Positions 5,833-15,242 are shown, counted from the first letter of the stretch. The stretch is 17,519 nt of DNA from UBA11858 sp964589145 (GCA_964589145.1 CAZPSL010000195.1:1-17519); one strand, 5' to 3'. A program made the numbers and translations. Notes: generated by a model from the letters alone, not told the origin.

Positions 5833-7416
5833 CTACCGCCAATACCCAGCATAAGGCGGCTGCCACTGAAATCCGCTGGCTCCGGAAAGCAGTTCGCATA
5901 CATCCCACCGGGCACCGCCATCAGAATAGCCCAGCAACAGCGCGTTGGGCTCATCGCCAGTAGAAGAAAGCAGGTAAGCCGCGGCAAAACCATCCGTACT
6001 CCACAGAATTCGTTCCAGAGAAGGCAATCCGAGTTTTTTGATATCACACGGAATTGCCGGAATAGCGGCCATTTGAGCCAGTCCGCTGCCATCCGCATCG
6101 AGTACATACACCCCGGCGGAATAAGCCGCATCCGGCTCGCAACTCTGGTTAAAAAAAAGCGTGCGTCCATCAGAAAGGCCACGCGGTGCTGTGGGCATCA
6201 TTCCACTTTCCCAGAAAACGTACATCTCAGGTTCGTCCGGGCGGCTCGGATCCAATCGGGCGATTCCGGAACTCGTCCCGAGGGAGAAAAAGGTATACAG
6301 CAAGCGGGGATCGCGCGCCCAGACGGCCTCAACATGCTCATCCTGGTAGGAAAAACTATCAGGAACCTGACGAAATTCAGCGGTTGCCACATCCACAACA
6401 GCCAAGTATGCTCCCTCGTAACAGCCGACTCGAATAAGTAAATAGCGGCCATCGGGCGACCAATGCAATACCTGAAACACCCCACAAAATTCTTCGGGGA
6501 AACGGTGCGCCATCAAGAGACGTGGGTTCCCTTCAGGTATATCCGTCAGCCACAAGCCGCGCCCGTCTGAAAATGCGAGATGAGTGCCATCCGGCGAAAG
6601 AATAAAACCAGCACATCCCAATGAAGCCCCGTTGCCCACTCGCTGCGCGCAGTACCCTAATTCATATTCCAGATTCGGATTACGCACATCCACCGCAAAA
6701 ATCGTGGAAAACCGTGCAAGACTGCCGGTCAAGGTCTGCTCGTCCTCCCCTGACGGCAACAACCCCCACCCGGCATAGACCAAAAAATGCCCGTCCGGGG
6801 TAAGGTCGAAACCCGGCAGCCAAACGGCTGCACCGCGCAGTGCATAGTGAGTCGCCGGAATGGAAAAAGTCTCGCCGGTTTGCTGGTCGAGAACGATGAT
6901 ACCATTGAAATCCGGCTGCCCGTCAATAGCATAAGCCAGGTAACGGCCATCCGGCGTCAGGCGATAGGCCAGCACACCTGTCGGGCCGGGTTTCGCTCCC
7001 GCATCCAGGCGCGCCCGCTTGAAGCCCGAACGGATTTGCCCGCTCTCGGCAGGAACAACCACCGGCTGCAACGCGCCTCCTTCCGCCGGCCACATCCAGA
7101 TAGCCCCCTCTCGCAAAAAGTACAACGGAATTGGAATCTCAGGCAGGACTTCCGGGATGGGCACCGCCCCCGACAAAGAGGGATGAGAAGTTGGCGGTAC
7201 TGGAGAAGGGGTCACGTCTGGAGTACAAGGAATGGTTGCCGTTTCTGACGGGGCAAATACCCCCGTCTGGGCGGAAGTTGCGCTGGCGACTGGCGTTACC
7301 GTAATAACGTAACGCGTTACAGCAGGCACAGTCGCTGTGATCTCTGACGGGAACTGGCTGCAAGCCGTCAGGAGAACTGCCAGCAAGGCCAGTACAAACA
7401 TCCAAACCGATCGCAT
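5833..7416 (-). CDS. Lipoprotein with WD40/TolB-like beta-propeller repeats, 527 aa
   Basis: A short charged N-terminus, a hydrophobic stretch and the lipobox LLTAC (Cys19) mark a lipoprotein exported by Sec and cleaved by signal peptidase II. A Thr/Ser/Pro-rich linker follows (about 25-90). The rest contains repeated blades with the SPDG/TPDGRYLAY signature (for example LTPDGRYLAYAI, LTPDGHFLVYAG, LSPDGTHLAFSD, WSPDGRYLLIRV), as in TolB-like propellers. It is predicted to sit on the outer face of the membrane as a binding or scaffold protein. The ATG at 7416 is preceded by a strong Shine-Dalgarno (GGAGGTGG), unlike most neighbours. Base composition looks less GC-rich than the flanking glycan genes. 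I find no enzymatic motif; its link to the glycan pathway is only by position. Confidence 0.88.
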   Translation of the reverse strand: MRSVWMFVLALLAVLLTACSQFPSEITATVPAVTRYVITVTPVASATSAQTGVFAPSETATIPCTPDVTPSPVPPTSHPSLSGAVPIPEVLPEIPIPLYFLREGAIWMWPAEGGALQPVVVPAESGQIRSGFKRARLDAGAKPGPTGVLAYRLTPDGRYLAYAIDGQPDFNGIIVLDQQTGETFSIPATHYALRGAAVWLPGFDLTPDGHFLVYAGWGLLPSGEDEQTLTGSLARFSTIFAVDVRNPNLEYELGYCAQRVGNGASLGCAGFILSPDGTHLAFSDGRGLWLTDIPEGNPRLLMAHRFPEEFCGVFQVLHWSPDGRYLLIRVGCYEGAYLAVVDVATAEFRQVPDSFSYQDEHVEAVWARDPRLLYTFFSLGTSSGIARLDPSRPDEPEMYVFWESGMMPTAPRGLSDGRTLFFNQSCEPDAAYSAGVYVLDADGSGLAQMAAIPAIPCDIKKLGLPSLERILWSTDGFAAAYLLSSTGDEPNALLLGYSDGGARWDVCELLSGASGFQWQPPYAGYWR

Positions 7417-7447
7417 TGTTCACCACCTCCACAGAAATACGCTGCGC

Positions 7448-9019
7448 TCAGTAATCCGCAACGTACTCTAACAACCCACCACGCACAATCCCGTCGAACA
7501 GCACCTGCATCAGCGGAGAGTTTTCGGGGAGCAGGTCCCGCCAGGAAAACGGGCGGAGTTGGACGTAGCCGGGGGTCGGGTGGGCTTCAAGATAGCGGCC
7601 GAAGGGCAGGGAAACGCGGTAAAACTGGAAGTACAGGAACCGCAGGGCGTTCTCCCGAAATTCGGGCGGGATTTCGATGGATTCCGCATCCAGAAAACGC
7701 TCCGCCGTCCCGCGGTATTCCTGCGGAGATTGGGGGAAGAAGACGGTCGGGTAGCGGGTGTAGCGCGCCCGCCCGCCGCAGAGCACCGCAGCCCCCAGCA
7801 GCGAAGCCTCCAGCCCAATGGAAGAATTGTAAACCATCACAAACTTCGAGCGGCGGATCAGGTCGTAGGAACTGAGCGGCGCCCGCGGGCCGACGAAAAT
7901 CACGTTGGGGAGTTCCGCCGCGCCTGTGGCTTCCACCCAATCCCGGACGCTCTCGCGGCTCTCCTTGCCCTCCCGCATCTCATCCGGGTGGGCGCGGATG
8001 ACGAAGAGGGTGTCGGGATGCGCCCGGATGATTTCCAGCACCAAATCCAGCCAGGCGAACATGTGCGGAAAAACGGTGTTGGCGTGAACCTGGCTGGTAT
8101 CGAAGACCACGTTGGTGAACACAGGCACGATTTGGCGGAAATTCGCCGCCCGCGCCAGAAAAGCGTCATCCAGGCCGCGCATTTCGGGCCAGAAGGTGAT
8201 GCCCGCCATGGTGAACTCACCCTGAAAACGGCGGCTGAGATGGCGCTCCAGGCGCGCCCGCTGCTGCGGGGTGAGTTCGAAATCCACAGGGATTTCGATG
8301 GGGTAGGCGGTGGCTTCTCCCGCGGTGAAAAACGCCGAGAAAGGCTGAAAGCCGACTTCGTGGGTGATGACGCGGATTCCGTGCTGCTGCGCCACCCAGC
8401 GGGCAGCCGCCTCCGGAAATTGCAGCCCGTTGAAGACTACCACCGCCTGCGGTCGGACTTCCCGCAGCAGGGCATCGAACGCCACAGCAACACGGTGCGC
8501 CGAGCGGATGAACTCGCGGAACAGGGCACGGGTTGCCGCATCGTCAGCGAGATGGTGACGGCGCAGCCGCCAGCGGAGGGAGGGGAGCGCCAGTGCGCCC
8601 AGTGGGACGGAGGCCGGGAGACGGGAGACAGAAGAGGGAGTTTCAAGCGCGCCACGCGTCACGCGCCACTCGAACGCCGCCATCTCCGGCACGGTCAGGT
8701 TCTCCAGGGCAGCATCCAGTGCAGGGTCGGGGGCGAAGTCGAACCAGCGGGTCTCGGCGGCGGCGGTCAGTTTGCGGGTTTGGGCAATGCAGGCCTTGCA
8801 GGGCGGGGGTTGATCGGGTTCATCGGGGTTCGTCCCCAGCGGACAGCGCGTCATCCCGCCCCGGCAGGCAAAATGAACCACCGGCACGCCCGCCAGTTGC
8901 AGGCCCCAGGCCGTCAGCAGGGTGAAAGCCGCGTTCTGGCTCAGCCCTTCCAGGCGCGAGGAGGCGTTGAAAAACACCACCGGTCGCTGGTTGGGGTCGG
9001 GGTGCGCATGGGCGCGCAC
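7448..9019 (-). CDS. Capsule polysaccharide-type glycosyltransferase (KpsS/GT-B-like), 523 aa
   Basis: The C-terminal half has the pattern of capsule/surface polysaccharide proteins with a GT-B-like fold: FVIRAHPDE (339-347), NVIFVGPRAPLSSYDLI (372-388) and VYNSSIGLEASLLGAAVLCG (396-415), the donor-binding region that is the strongest signature. The N-terminal half has FFNASSRLEG and four spaced cysteines, C52, C59, C74 and C77 (the last pair CKAC), which may bind a metal. It would act in the cytoplasm in glycan assembly. The GTG at 9019 is the first standard start, but the frame stays open for at least about 27 more codons upstream with protein-like sequence (RIEREWRLWNLNRQ), so the true start may be an unusual codon near 9095-9105, close to the NeuB-like stop. 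Confidence 0.8.
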   Translation of the reverse strand: MRAHAHPDPNQRPVVFFNASSRLEGLSQNAAFTLLTAWGLQLAGVPVVHFACRGGMTRCPLGTNPDEPDQPPPCKACIAQTRKLTAAAETRWFDFAPDPALDAALENLTVPEMAAFEWRVTRGALETPSSVSRLPASVPLGALALPSLRWRLRRHHLADDAATRALFREFIRSAHRVAVAFDALLREVRPQAVVVFNGLQFPEAAARWVAQQHGIRVITHEVGFQPFSAFFTAGEATAYPIEIPVDFELTPQQRARLERHLSRRFQGEFTMAGITFWPEMRGLDDAFLARAANFRQIVPVFTNVVFDTSQVHANTVFPHMFAWLDLVLEIIRAHPDTLFVIRAHPDEMREGKESRESVRDWVEATGAAELPNVIFVGPRAPLSSYDLIRRSKFVMVYNSSIGLEASLLGAAVLCGGRARYTRYPTVFFPQSPQEYRGTAERFLDAESIEIPPEFRENALRFLYFQFYRVSLPFGRYLEAHPTPGYVQLRPFSWRDLLPENSPLMQVLFDGIVRGGLLEYVADY

Positions 9020-9105
9020 CTGACGGTTGAGATTCCAGAGCCGCCACTCGCGCTCGATCCGCAGGCGGGCGGTGGTCAGGCGGGAGGGACGGAGGTCAAC
9101 GATGC

Positions 9106-10998
9106 CTATGCTTCTCCCTCCCGCGCCTCAAAATACGCCTTCGAGAGCCGGTTGATCGCCACAATAAAACCTTCGCCGCCGCGCTGGTGCCCGCGCCAGA
9201 TTTCGGGGATCATCGTGCCCCTGAAAGCACCAATCACATTGAAAAAGCGTACCCAGTCAATGCCACCCTCGCCAATCTGCAAGCCCTCCCCATCAATGCC
9301 GGAGGCATCCGAAAGGTGCAGGTGCGAAACGTAAGGCATAATCACTTCCACCTGCTCATAAAAGTCCACGTTCGCCCAGTTGCAGTACAGTTTGTGGTGC
9401 GAGGTATCGTAGCAGGTGGTCAGCCCCATCGAATCCAGAAAATCGCGGATTTCATAGGTATCCATGAAGGCGTTGGTGTGCCACTGCCCGCCGAAATACC
9501 AGGGGTGCGGGGGCAAATTCTCAATCAGCAGTTCCACCCCGTCAAAATCCAGTTCCTCCACCGAGCGGCGCAGGTTGTCGTAAAGGCGCTGGCGGTCCTT
9601 GATGAAGTAGTCGAGGCTGGCCGCCCCGGGGTGGAGCACCATCTTCGGGTTGCCGCGGAAATGGGGCGCCATCTCGCGGGTGACGTTGATGCTCCGCTGC
9701 ATGAGTGCCACCGAAGCCCGGCGGTGATCCTCGTCAAAGGTGCAGAGATCCACCAGGTGGTTCGACCAAAATTCCGGGGCGTGAACCACCAGTCGGGCAT
9801 CCACATCATCCCCCGGATACTCATCATCCAAATCCTTGTCGGTGAAGTGGAACTCCAGCAGGGGCGGGTTGTAGCGCAGCATGGAGCGGAAATCGTTGAA
9901 GCGCACCACAAAGCCCCACTCCATCGGCAGGGTGTGTTCGATGTCCAGTGTGACCGACTGGCCGAGATCGCGCGGTAAGAAGGGTTCATCCGCCTCGATG
10001 ACCCGCTCGATGCGCCGCCCCAGGAGTTCGGTGTACTTTTGGGGGGAAAGCCCCTGCCCGGGACCTTTGACCGTGACCATCTCGCGGGTGACGATTTCCC
10101 CCGGCTCGATGCGGCGCGTCGCCACCAGACTTTTGGCGAGTACCTCGCGGTTGAGGATTTCTCCCATCGTGAAGTATTTCTCGCGTCCCGTGCCCAGGGC
10201 TTCCGTCACCTGCCGGATGTCGCGCACCATCTTTTTGAAGCCCTGCGGTTCCAGGCTGGCGGCGTGGTCGGGGCCGTCCATCGTGCGGTCGAGGGTGATG
10301 TGCCGCTCGATGATGCAGGCGCCCAGCGCCGAGGCCACCGTGGAAACCGCGATGCCGCGCTCGTGCCCGGAGTAGCCCACCGGCACCCCGAACTCCCGCA
10401 GGCGGTCCATGAAGCGCAGGTTGATGTCCCCAAAGGCGGCGGGGTAGGTGCTGTTACAGTGCAGCAGGGCAAATTCGGCGTTGCGCTCTTTGAGGAAGTT
10501 CACCGTAGTGACGACCTCCTCCCAGCGAGACATGCCGGTAGAGACGATCAGCGGCTTGCCCTTCTGGACAAGGTAATCCAGCAGGGGCAGGTTGATCATG
10601 TCGGCGGAGGCCACCTTGAAGGCAGGCACGCCGAGGCTGTCCACAAAGTCGGCACTCTCCTCGTCGAAGGCGGAGCAGAGAAAGGTGATGCCCTTCTGCT
10701 CGCAGTACTCCACGATTTTGTAGTAGTCCTCATCGGAGAGTTCCACCCGCTGCAAGATGGGCAGCAGGTAGTTGAGGTTCTTCTCGCCGACATTGGCGTT
10801 ATCCAGATACTTTTTGGGATACAGTTTTTTGAGGCTGCGCTTCTGGAACTTGGCTGCGTCCGCACCGGCATCTACGGCGGCATCAATCAGCCGAAAGGCG
10901 TAATCGAGAATGCCGTTGTGGTTGACGCCGATTTCCGCAATGATGTAAGTGGGGTGGCCGTCTCCAACAAGGCGGTCGCCGATTTTGATTTCAGGCAT
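9106..10998 (-). CDS. NeuB-like nonulosonate synthase fused to a C-terminal TIM-barrel (AP endonuclease 2/xylose isomerase-like) domain, 630 aa
   Basis: Residues 1-280 are a NeuB aldolase barrel: AEIGVNHNG (21-29), AAKFQK (48-53), STGM (153-156), HCNSTYP (180-186), GYSGHERG (208-215) and ERHITLDRTMDGPDH (231-245). Residues 284-345 are the SAF (antifreeze-like) domain. NeuB enzymes condense phosphoenolpyruvate with an amino-aldohexose to form a nine-carbon 2-keto-3-deoxy acid. The normal family ends near 345, but here about 285 residues follow with the look of the xylose-isomerase/AP-endonuclease 2 barrel and plausible metal ligands: His456, Glu493 (LIENLP), Asp531 and His534 (YDTSHH), His561 (HLHLSDA) and Glu599 (EIWRGH). 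That domain may make or rearrange the aldose substrate. Start at 10998 is preceded by GGAG and begins the conserved sequence; the longer frame to 11130 overlaps neuA. The neuA stop is 29 bases upstream. Confidence 0.92.
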   Translation of the reverse strand: MPEIKIGDRLVGDGHPTYIIAEIGVNHNGILDYAFRLIDAAVDAGADAAKFQKRSLKKLYPKKYLDNANVGEKNLNYLLPILQRVELSDEDYYKIVEYCEQKGITFLCSAFDEESADFVDSLGVPAFKVASADMINLPLLDYLVQKGKPLIVSTGMSRWEEVVTTVNFLKERNAEFALLHCNSTYPAAFGDINLRFMDRLREFGVPVGYSGHERGIAVSTVASALGACIIERHITLDRTMDGPDHAASLEPQGFKKMVRDIRQVTEALGTGREKYFTMGEILNREVLAKSLVATRRIEPGEIVTREMVTVKGPGQGLSPQKYTELLGRRIERVIEADEPFLPRDLGQSVTLDIEHTLPMEWGFVVRFNDFRSMLRYNPPLLEFHFTDKDLDDEYPGDDVDARLVVHAPEFWSNHLVDLCTFDEDHRRASVALMQRSINVTREMAPHFRGNPKMVLHPGAASLDYFIKDRQRLYDNLRRSVEELDFDGVELLIENLPPHPWYFGGQWHTNAFMDTYEIRDFLDSMGLTTCYDTSHHKLYCNWANVDFYEQVEVIMPYVSHLHLSDASGIDGEGLQIGEGGIDWVRFFNVIGAFRGTMIPEIWRGHQRGGEGFIVAINRLSKAYFEAREGEA

Positions 10999-11007
10999 GG
11001 GAACTCC

Positions 11008-11040
11008 AGGGATCGGTAAATCAGGGATTAGGGATTGGGT
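11008..11040. repeat. ATCAGGGATTAGGGATTGGG microrepeat at the neuA/neuB junction
   Basis: Four degenerate GGGATT/GGGATC-like units fill the 29-base gap and extend into neuA, encoding its last two residues and stop (the minus strand reads CCCAATCCCTAATCCCTG). Same pattern as the other junction repeats but with a different unit. Confidence 0.65.
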
Positions 11041-11777
11041 GCAAATCCCAAATCGTCCAGCGTGATCTCGCCGTTTTCCAGCAGGCGCTCGGCGCGCCGC
11101 CAGTCGTCGGGCGAGTCGATGTCCACCCACTCGCTGGGGTCGATGATGAGAGGCAAAATCCAGTCGCCGGTCATGGAGTTTTTCTCCATGATGGTGTCGC
11201 GCCAGGCGGCATCCACATAACCGGTTTGCCAGTAAATTTCGGGGAGCGCCTGGCGGGGCTGGTTGTAGGGTTCATTCGGCACGCCCAGTTCCACGCCGAT
11301 GGGGCGCATGAACCCGTCGGGGCCGATGCGCCACATCTTGAACGGGTTTTGGAAGGGGATGCACACCGTCCGCACCGCGTCGGCTTCGGGCCGCTCGATG
11401 AGGCGGTAAACCGCCCCGTCAATGTGCTGCACCCGCCGAAACGGGGAGGTTGGGCGCAGTTGCACCACGATGTCGGGGACGTAGCCTTCATGCGTTTCCA
11501 GCCATTCCAGCGCGTGCCGAAAGACGGGGAGATCGGGGGTCTGGTCCTGGGCGAACGCTGCGGGACGCAAGAAGGGCGACTCGGCACCGTAACGGCGGGC
11601 CACCGCGGCGATCTCTTCGTCATCGGTGGAGACAATGACGCGGGTGACGGTTTCCGCTGCGAGACCGGCGGCGATGCTGTAGGCGATCAGCGGATGTCCG
11701 GCAAAATCCCGGATGTTCTTGCGGGGGATGGATTTCGAGCCGCCACGAGCGGGGATGAGGGCGAGGGTTTCGGTCAT
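11028..11777 (-). CDS. neuA: CMP-nonulosonate (N-acylneuraminate) cytidylyltransferase, 249 aa
   Basis: The canonical N-terminal motif LIPARGGSKSIPRKN (7-21) is intact, with STDDEEIA (50-57), QLRPTSPFR (106-114) and the metal-binding DIDSPDD (219-225). It uses CTP to activate a nine-carbon 2-keto-3-deoxy acid as the CMP-sugar in the cytoplasm. Length is somewhat over that of short NeuA proteins but close to PtmB/LegF-type enzymes. It lies directly before the NeuB-like fusion, so the two should act in sequence on the same sugar. Whether this is sialic, legionaminic or another acid cannot be decided here. The ATG at 11777 has no Shine-Dalgarno. Confidence 0.93.
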   Translation of the reverse strand: MTETLALIPARGGSKSIPRKNIRDFAGHPLIAYSIAAGLAAETVTRVIVSTDDEEIAAVARRYGAESPFLRPAAFAQDQTPDLPVFRHALEWLETHEGYVPDIVVQLRPTSPFRRVQHIDGAVYRLIERPEADAVRTVCIPFQNPFKMWRIGPDGFMRPIGVELGVPNEPYNQPRQALPEIYWQTGYVDAAWRDTIMEKNSMTGDWILPLIIDPSEWVDIDSPDDWRRAERLLENGEITLDDLGFAPNP

Positions 11778-11801
11778 AGAAGGATGAGGAACAGGGAAAA
11801 A

Positions 11802-12179
11802 TCAGACAGCAGATTCCAGAGACGAGCGAACAAAACTCAAAACTTCCCGAAGCGCGAACACGGGGTCTTCCGGCAACGAACTTTCCACTACGTTCGTCTC
11901 GTCCCCCTTGTGAAAATGGTGCGGATAGGTGCGCACATCCCGATGATGCGGAGCGTTATCCCAGCGGAAAATCTCCCCCGTCTGACGCCGACGTTCCCAA
12001 TGATAGGCGTAATCACCATCCAACGACAGCCAGATGTCCATAAACGAGGCATCGCGAAAATGCAAACGCAGTTTGTTTGGGCTGCTCAAGGTCCCGCCAA
12101 CGAGTTCTGTGCGGGAGACAATATCATCAAACTCCCGCGCGGCCAGGTCCGCCAATTTTTGATACAGAGAACGAATCAT
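11802..12179 (-). CDS. tumE: TumE-family toxin, 125 aa
   Basis: The central block LRLHFRDASFMDIWLSLDG (37-55), then YHWE (59-62), RWDNAPHH (72-79), YPHHFH (85-90) and Glu94 is the pattern of the small TumE toxin family (formerly a DUF of toxin-antitoxin type). These proteins are toxins of two-gene addiction modules; the conserved W-D-N and His residues are probably the active site. The ATG at 12179 overlaps the stop of the upstream gene in an ATGA, so the pair is translationally coupled, as expected for toxin and antitoxin. It separates the SDR from neuA within the glycan cluster and is unrelated to them in function. The target of the toxin cannot be read from sequence. Confidence 0.78.
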   Translation of the reverse strand: MIRSLYQKLADLAAREFDDIVSRTELVGGTLSSPNKLRLHFRDASFMDIWLSLDGDYAYHWERRRQTGEIFRWDNAPHHRDVRTYPHHFHKGDETNVVESSLPEDPVFALREVLSFVRSSLESAV

Positions 12180-12460
12180 TCCGGCTCTGCCAGCGCACGA
12201 AGGCGAGCGATTTGCGCTTCCTTGTTCTTCCAGACGATGTAATCTTCCCAGGCCGGATGTTCCGGCACATCGCCATTCTGAATAGCCCGATACAAGGCAT
12301 CCAGCGAAAACACGCCGTAGCGCTCGCGAATGTTAGCGATCTCCATCTCAGCCAGGCGGATTTCCTTTTCCATGAGCGAAAACAGCCCCTTGCGGACAAC
12401 CTCCGTCTCCGGCAAGTCCATGAGGTCGCTCATTTCGGATACCAGCATATCAGCGTTCAT
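12176..12460 (-). CDS. Putative antitoxin partner of the TumE-like toxin, 94 aa
   Basis: A small, mostly helical, acidic protein, with a helix-forming stretch GLFSLMEKEIRLAEMEIANI (25-44) and a second segment PEHPAWEDYIVWKNK (66-80). I do not recognise a DNA-binding motif with certainty. Identification rests on position: it precedes the TumE-like gene with a four-base ATGA overlap, the usual antitoxin-first order. I chose the ATG at 12460 because GGAG lies five bases before it; the longer frame to 12472 starts inside that Shine-Dalgarno. A perfect TATAAT lies about 38 bases upstream, suggesting that the pair has its own promoter. Confidence 0.7.
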   Translation of the reverse strand: MNADMLVSEMSDLMDLPETEVVRKGLFSLMEKEIRLAEMEIANIRERYGVFSLDALYRAIQNGDVPEHPAWEDYIVWKNKEAQIARLRALAEPE

Positions 12461-12497
12461 TCTGCACTCCAACCTCGCAACATAAGTACCTGCCCTG

Positions 12498-12503
12498 ATT
12501 ATA
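12498..12503 (-). promoter_or_regulatory. -10 element (TATAAT) for the toxin-antitoxin pair
   Basis: The minus strand reads GAGGTATAATCAGGG, a perfect -10 hexamer placed 37 bases before the antitoxin start at 12460. A TTGACG lies at 12526-12531 but the 22-base spacing is too long for a standard -35, so the -35 is uncertain. It sits in the short gap next to the SDR stop. Confidence 0.5.
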
Positions 12504-12505
12504 CC

Positions 12506-13333
12506 TCACCACACCGTCCAGCCGCCGTCAACGACCAGGTTCGCGCCGGTCATGTAGCGGGAGGCATCGGAGGCGAGGAACAAAAGCGCGCCGTTCATCT
12601 CGTCTTTTTCGGCCATGCGGCCCAGAATGGCCCGCGCCGAGTAACGGCGCACAAATTCGTCATCATGACTGTTGAACACGCCGCCGGGGGTCAGGGCGTT
12701 GACGCGGATGCCCTTCTCTCCGTAGCAGGCCGCGAGGTAACGGGTCAGTCCCAGCAGCCCGGCTTTGGTGACGGTGTAGTAAGCCGGTTTGTACTGCGGC
12801 GGCTGCCCTTCACGCTGGTAAAGCCGCTGGTCGGGCGGGGTGATGCCGTAGATGGAAGCGATGTTGATGATCACACCGCTGCCCTGTGCCAGCATCGGGC
12901 GCAGCGCCGCCTGGCAGCAGAGCATCGCGCCGGTGAGGTTGACCTCCAGGGCGCGCTGCCAGAGGGCCAGGGGATAATCTTCAAAGGCGGGAGAAAGGGA
13001 GTTGGGAGTTAGGGAGTCTTGCTCGACCTTCGGGTCGAGGGCGGCGGAGTTAACCAGGATGTCAAGACGGCCAAAGGCCTCCAGGGCGGCGGAAACCATC
13101 TCTTTGACGGAATCCTCCGAGGTCACGTCCGTGGGGCGGCTTTGGGTACGGTATCCCGCACGGGTGAGGGAATCCGCTACAGCCGCGGCGGCATCTCCAT
13201 CCAGATCGGCAACCAGCACGGAGGCACCGGCTTCCGCCAGCGTTTTACAGAATTCCCGGCCCAACAGTCCCGCGCCGCCGGTGACAATGGCAACGCGGCC
13301 TGTCAGGTCGAACAGGTCAAAGATAGTCGACAT
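12506..13333 (-). CDS. Short-chain dehydrogenase/reductase resembling PtmA-type enzymes, 275 aa
   Basis: Rossmann motif TGGAGLLG (18-25), NSAA (95-98), catalytic Ser160, Tyr186 and Lys190 (YTVTK) and the tail GANLVVDGGW identify an SDR. The TGGAGLLG-R-E-F start, the ALDPKV segment and the IASIYG segment resemble PtmA-type reductases found beside CMP-nonulosonate synthetases in flagellin or surface glycan loci, which supports a role in this pathway. Residues 106-115 (DSLTPNSLSP) are not expected in the family and come from a microrepeat inserted in frame. The start at 13333 lies five bases after the sat-cysC stop, so these two are an operon. No Shine-Dalgarno. Confidence 0.88.
   Translation of the reverse strand: MSTIFDLFDLTGRVAIVTGGAGLLGREFCKTLAEAGASVLVADLDGDAAAAVADSLTRAGYRTQSRPTDVTSEDSVKEMVSAALEAFGRLDILVNSAALDPKVEQDSLTPNSLSPAFEDYPLALWQRALEVNLTGAMLCCQAALRPMLAQGSGVIINIASIYGITPPDQRLYQREGQPPQYKPAYYTVTKAGLLGLTRYLAACYGEKGIRVNALTPGGVFNSHDDEFVRRYSARAILGRMAEKDEMNGALLFLASDASRYMTGANLVVDGGWTVW
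12989..13018. repeat. In-frame microrepeat inside an SDR gene
   Basis: About four degenerate units (GGGAGAAA, GGGAGTT, GGGAGTTA, GGGAGTC) resembling the junction repeats lie inside the SDR coding region and encode DSLTPNSLSP without breaking the frame. Confidence 0.75.
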
Positions 13334-13338
13334 ACAGA

Positions 13339-15051
<1,713 letters not shown>

Positions 15052-15125
15052 GTAAGGGAAAACTCCTTGTTCGTAATCGCAACCCGAATTCTGGATTGGG
15101 ATAAAGCGCGAGGCACCTGTTGGCA

Positions 15126-15242
15126 ACACGAAAATCCGCGAATGAAACGAATGGCACGAATTATTGTGCGTGCAATTTGTGCTATTTGTCGCATTCGTGT
15201 TCCTCAAACAGCACTTTTTGGCTTATCCGCAACTCAGGTTAC
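15126..15242. repeat. Dispersed ~120-bp imperfect-palindrome element, copy B
   Basis: Same orientation and order of blocks as copy A (3821-3945), with a deletion of about eight bases in the middle and scattered substitutions. It fills much of the 265-base gap between the sat-cysC start and the stress-protein stop; the rest holds the terminator and no gene. Both copies end GGTTAC. Confidence 0.85.

Noticed and set aside
7309..7320. Perfect 12-base palindrome GTAACGCGTTAC as a possible operator
   Set aside because: It lies inside the lipoprotein coding region, encoding part of the Thr/Val-rich linker, and no promoter is nearby.
10999..11130. N-terminal extension of the NeuB-like protein
   Set aside because: It overlaps the end of neuA in another frame; the ATG at 10998 has GGAG and begins the conserved sequence.
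15052..15207. N-terminal extension of the PAPS synthetase
   Set aside because: The added residues are the translation of repeat copy B and have no sulfurylase character; an ATG with AAGGAG exists at 15051.
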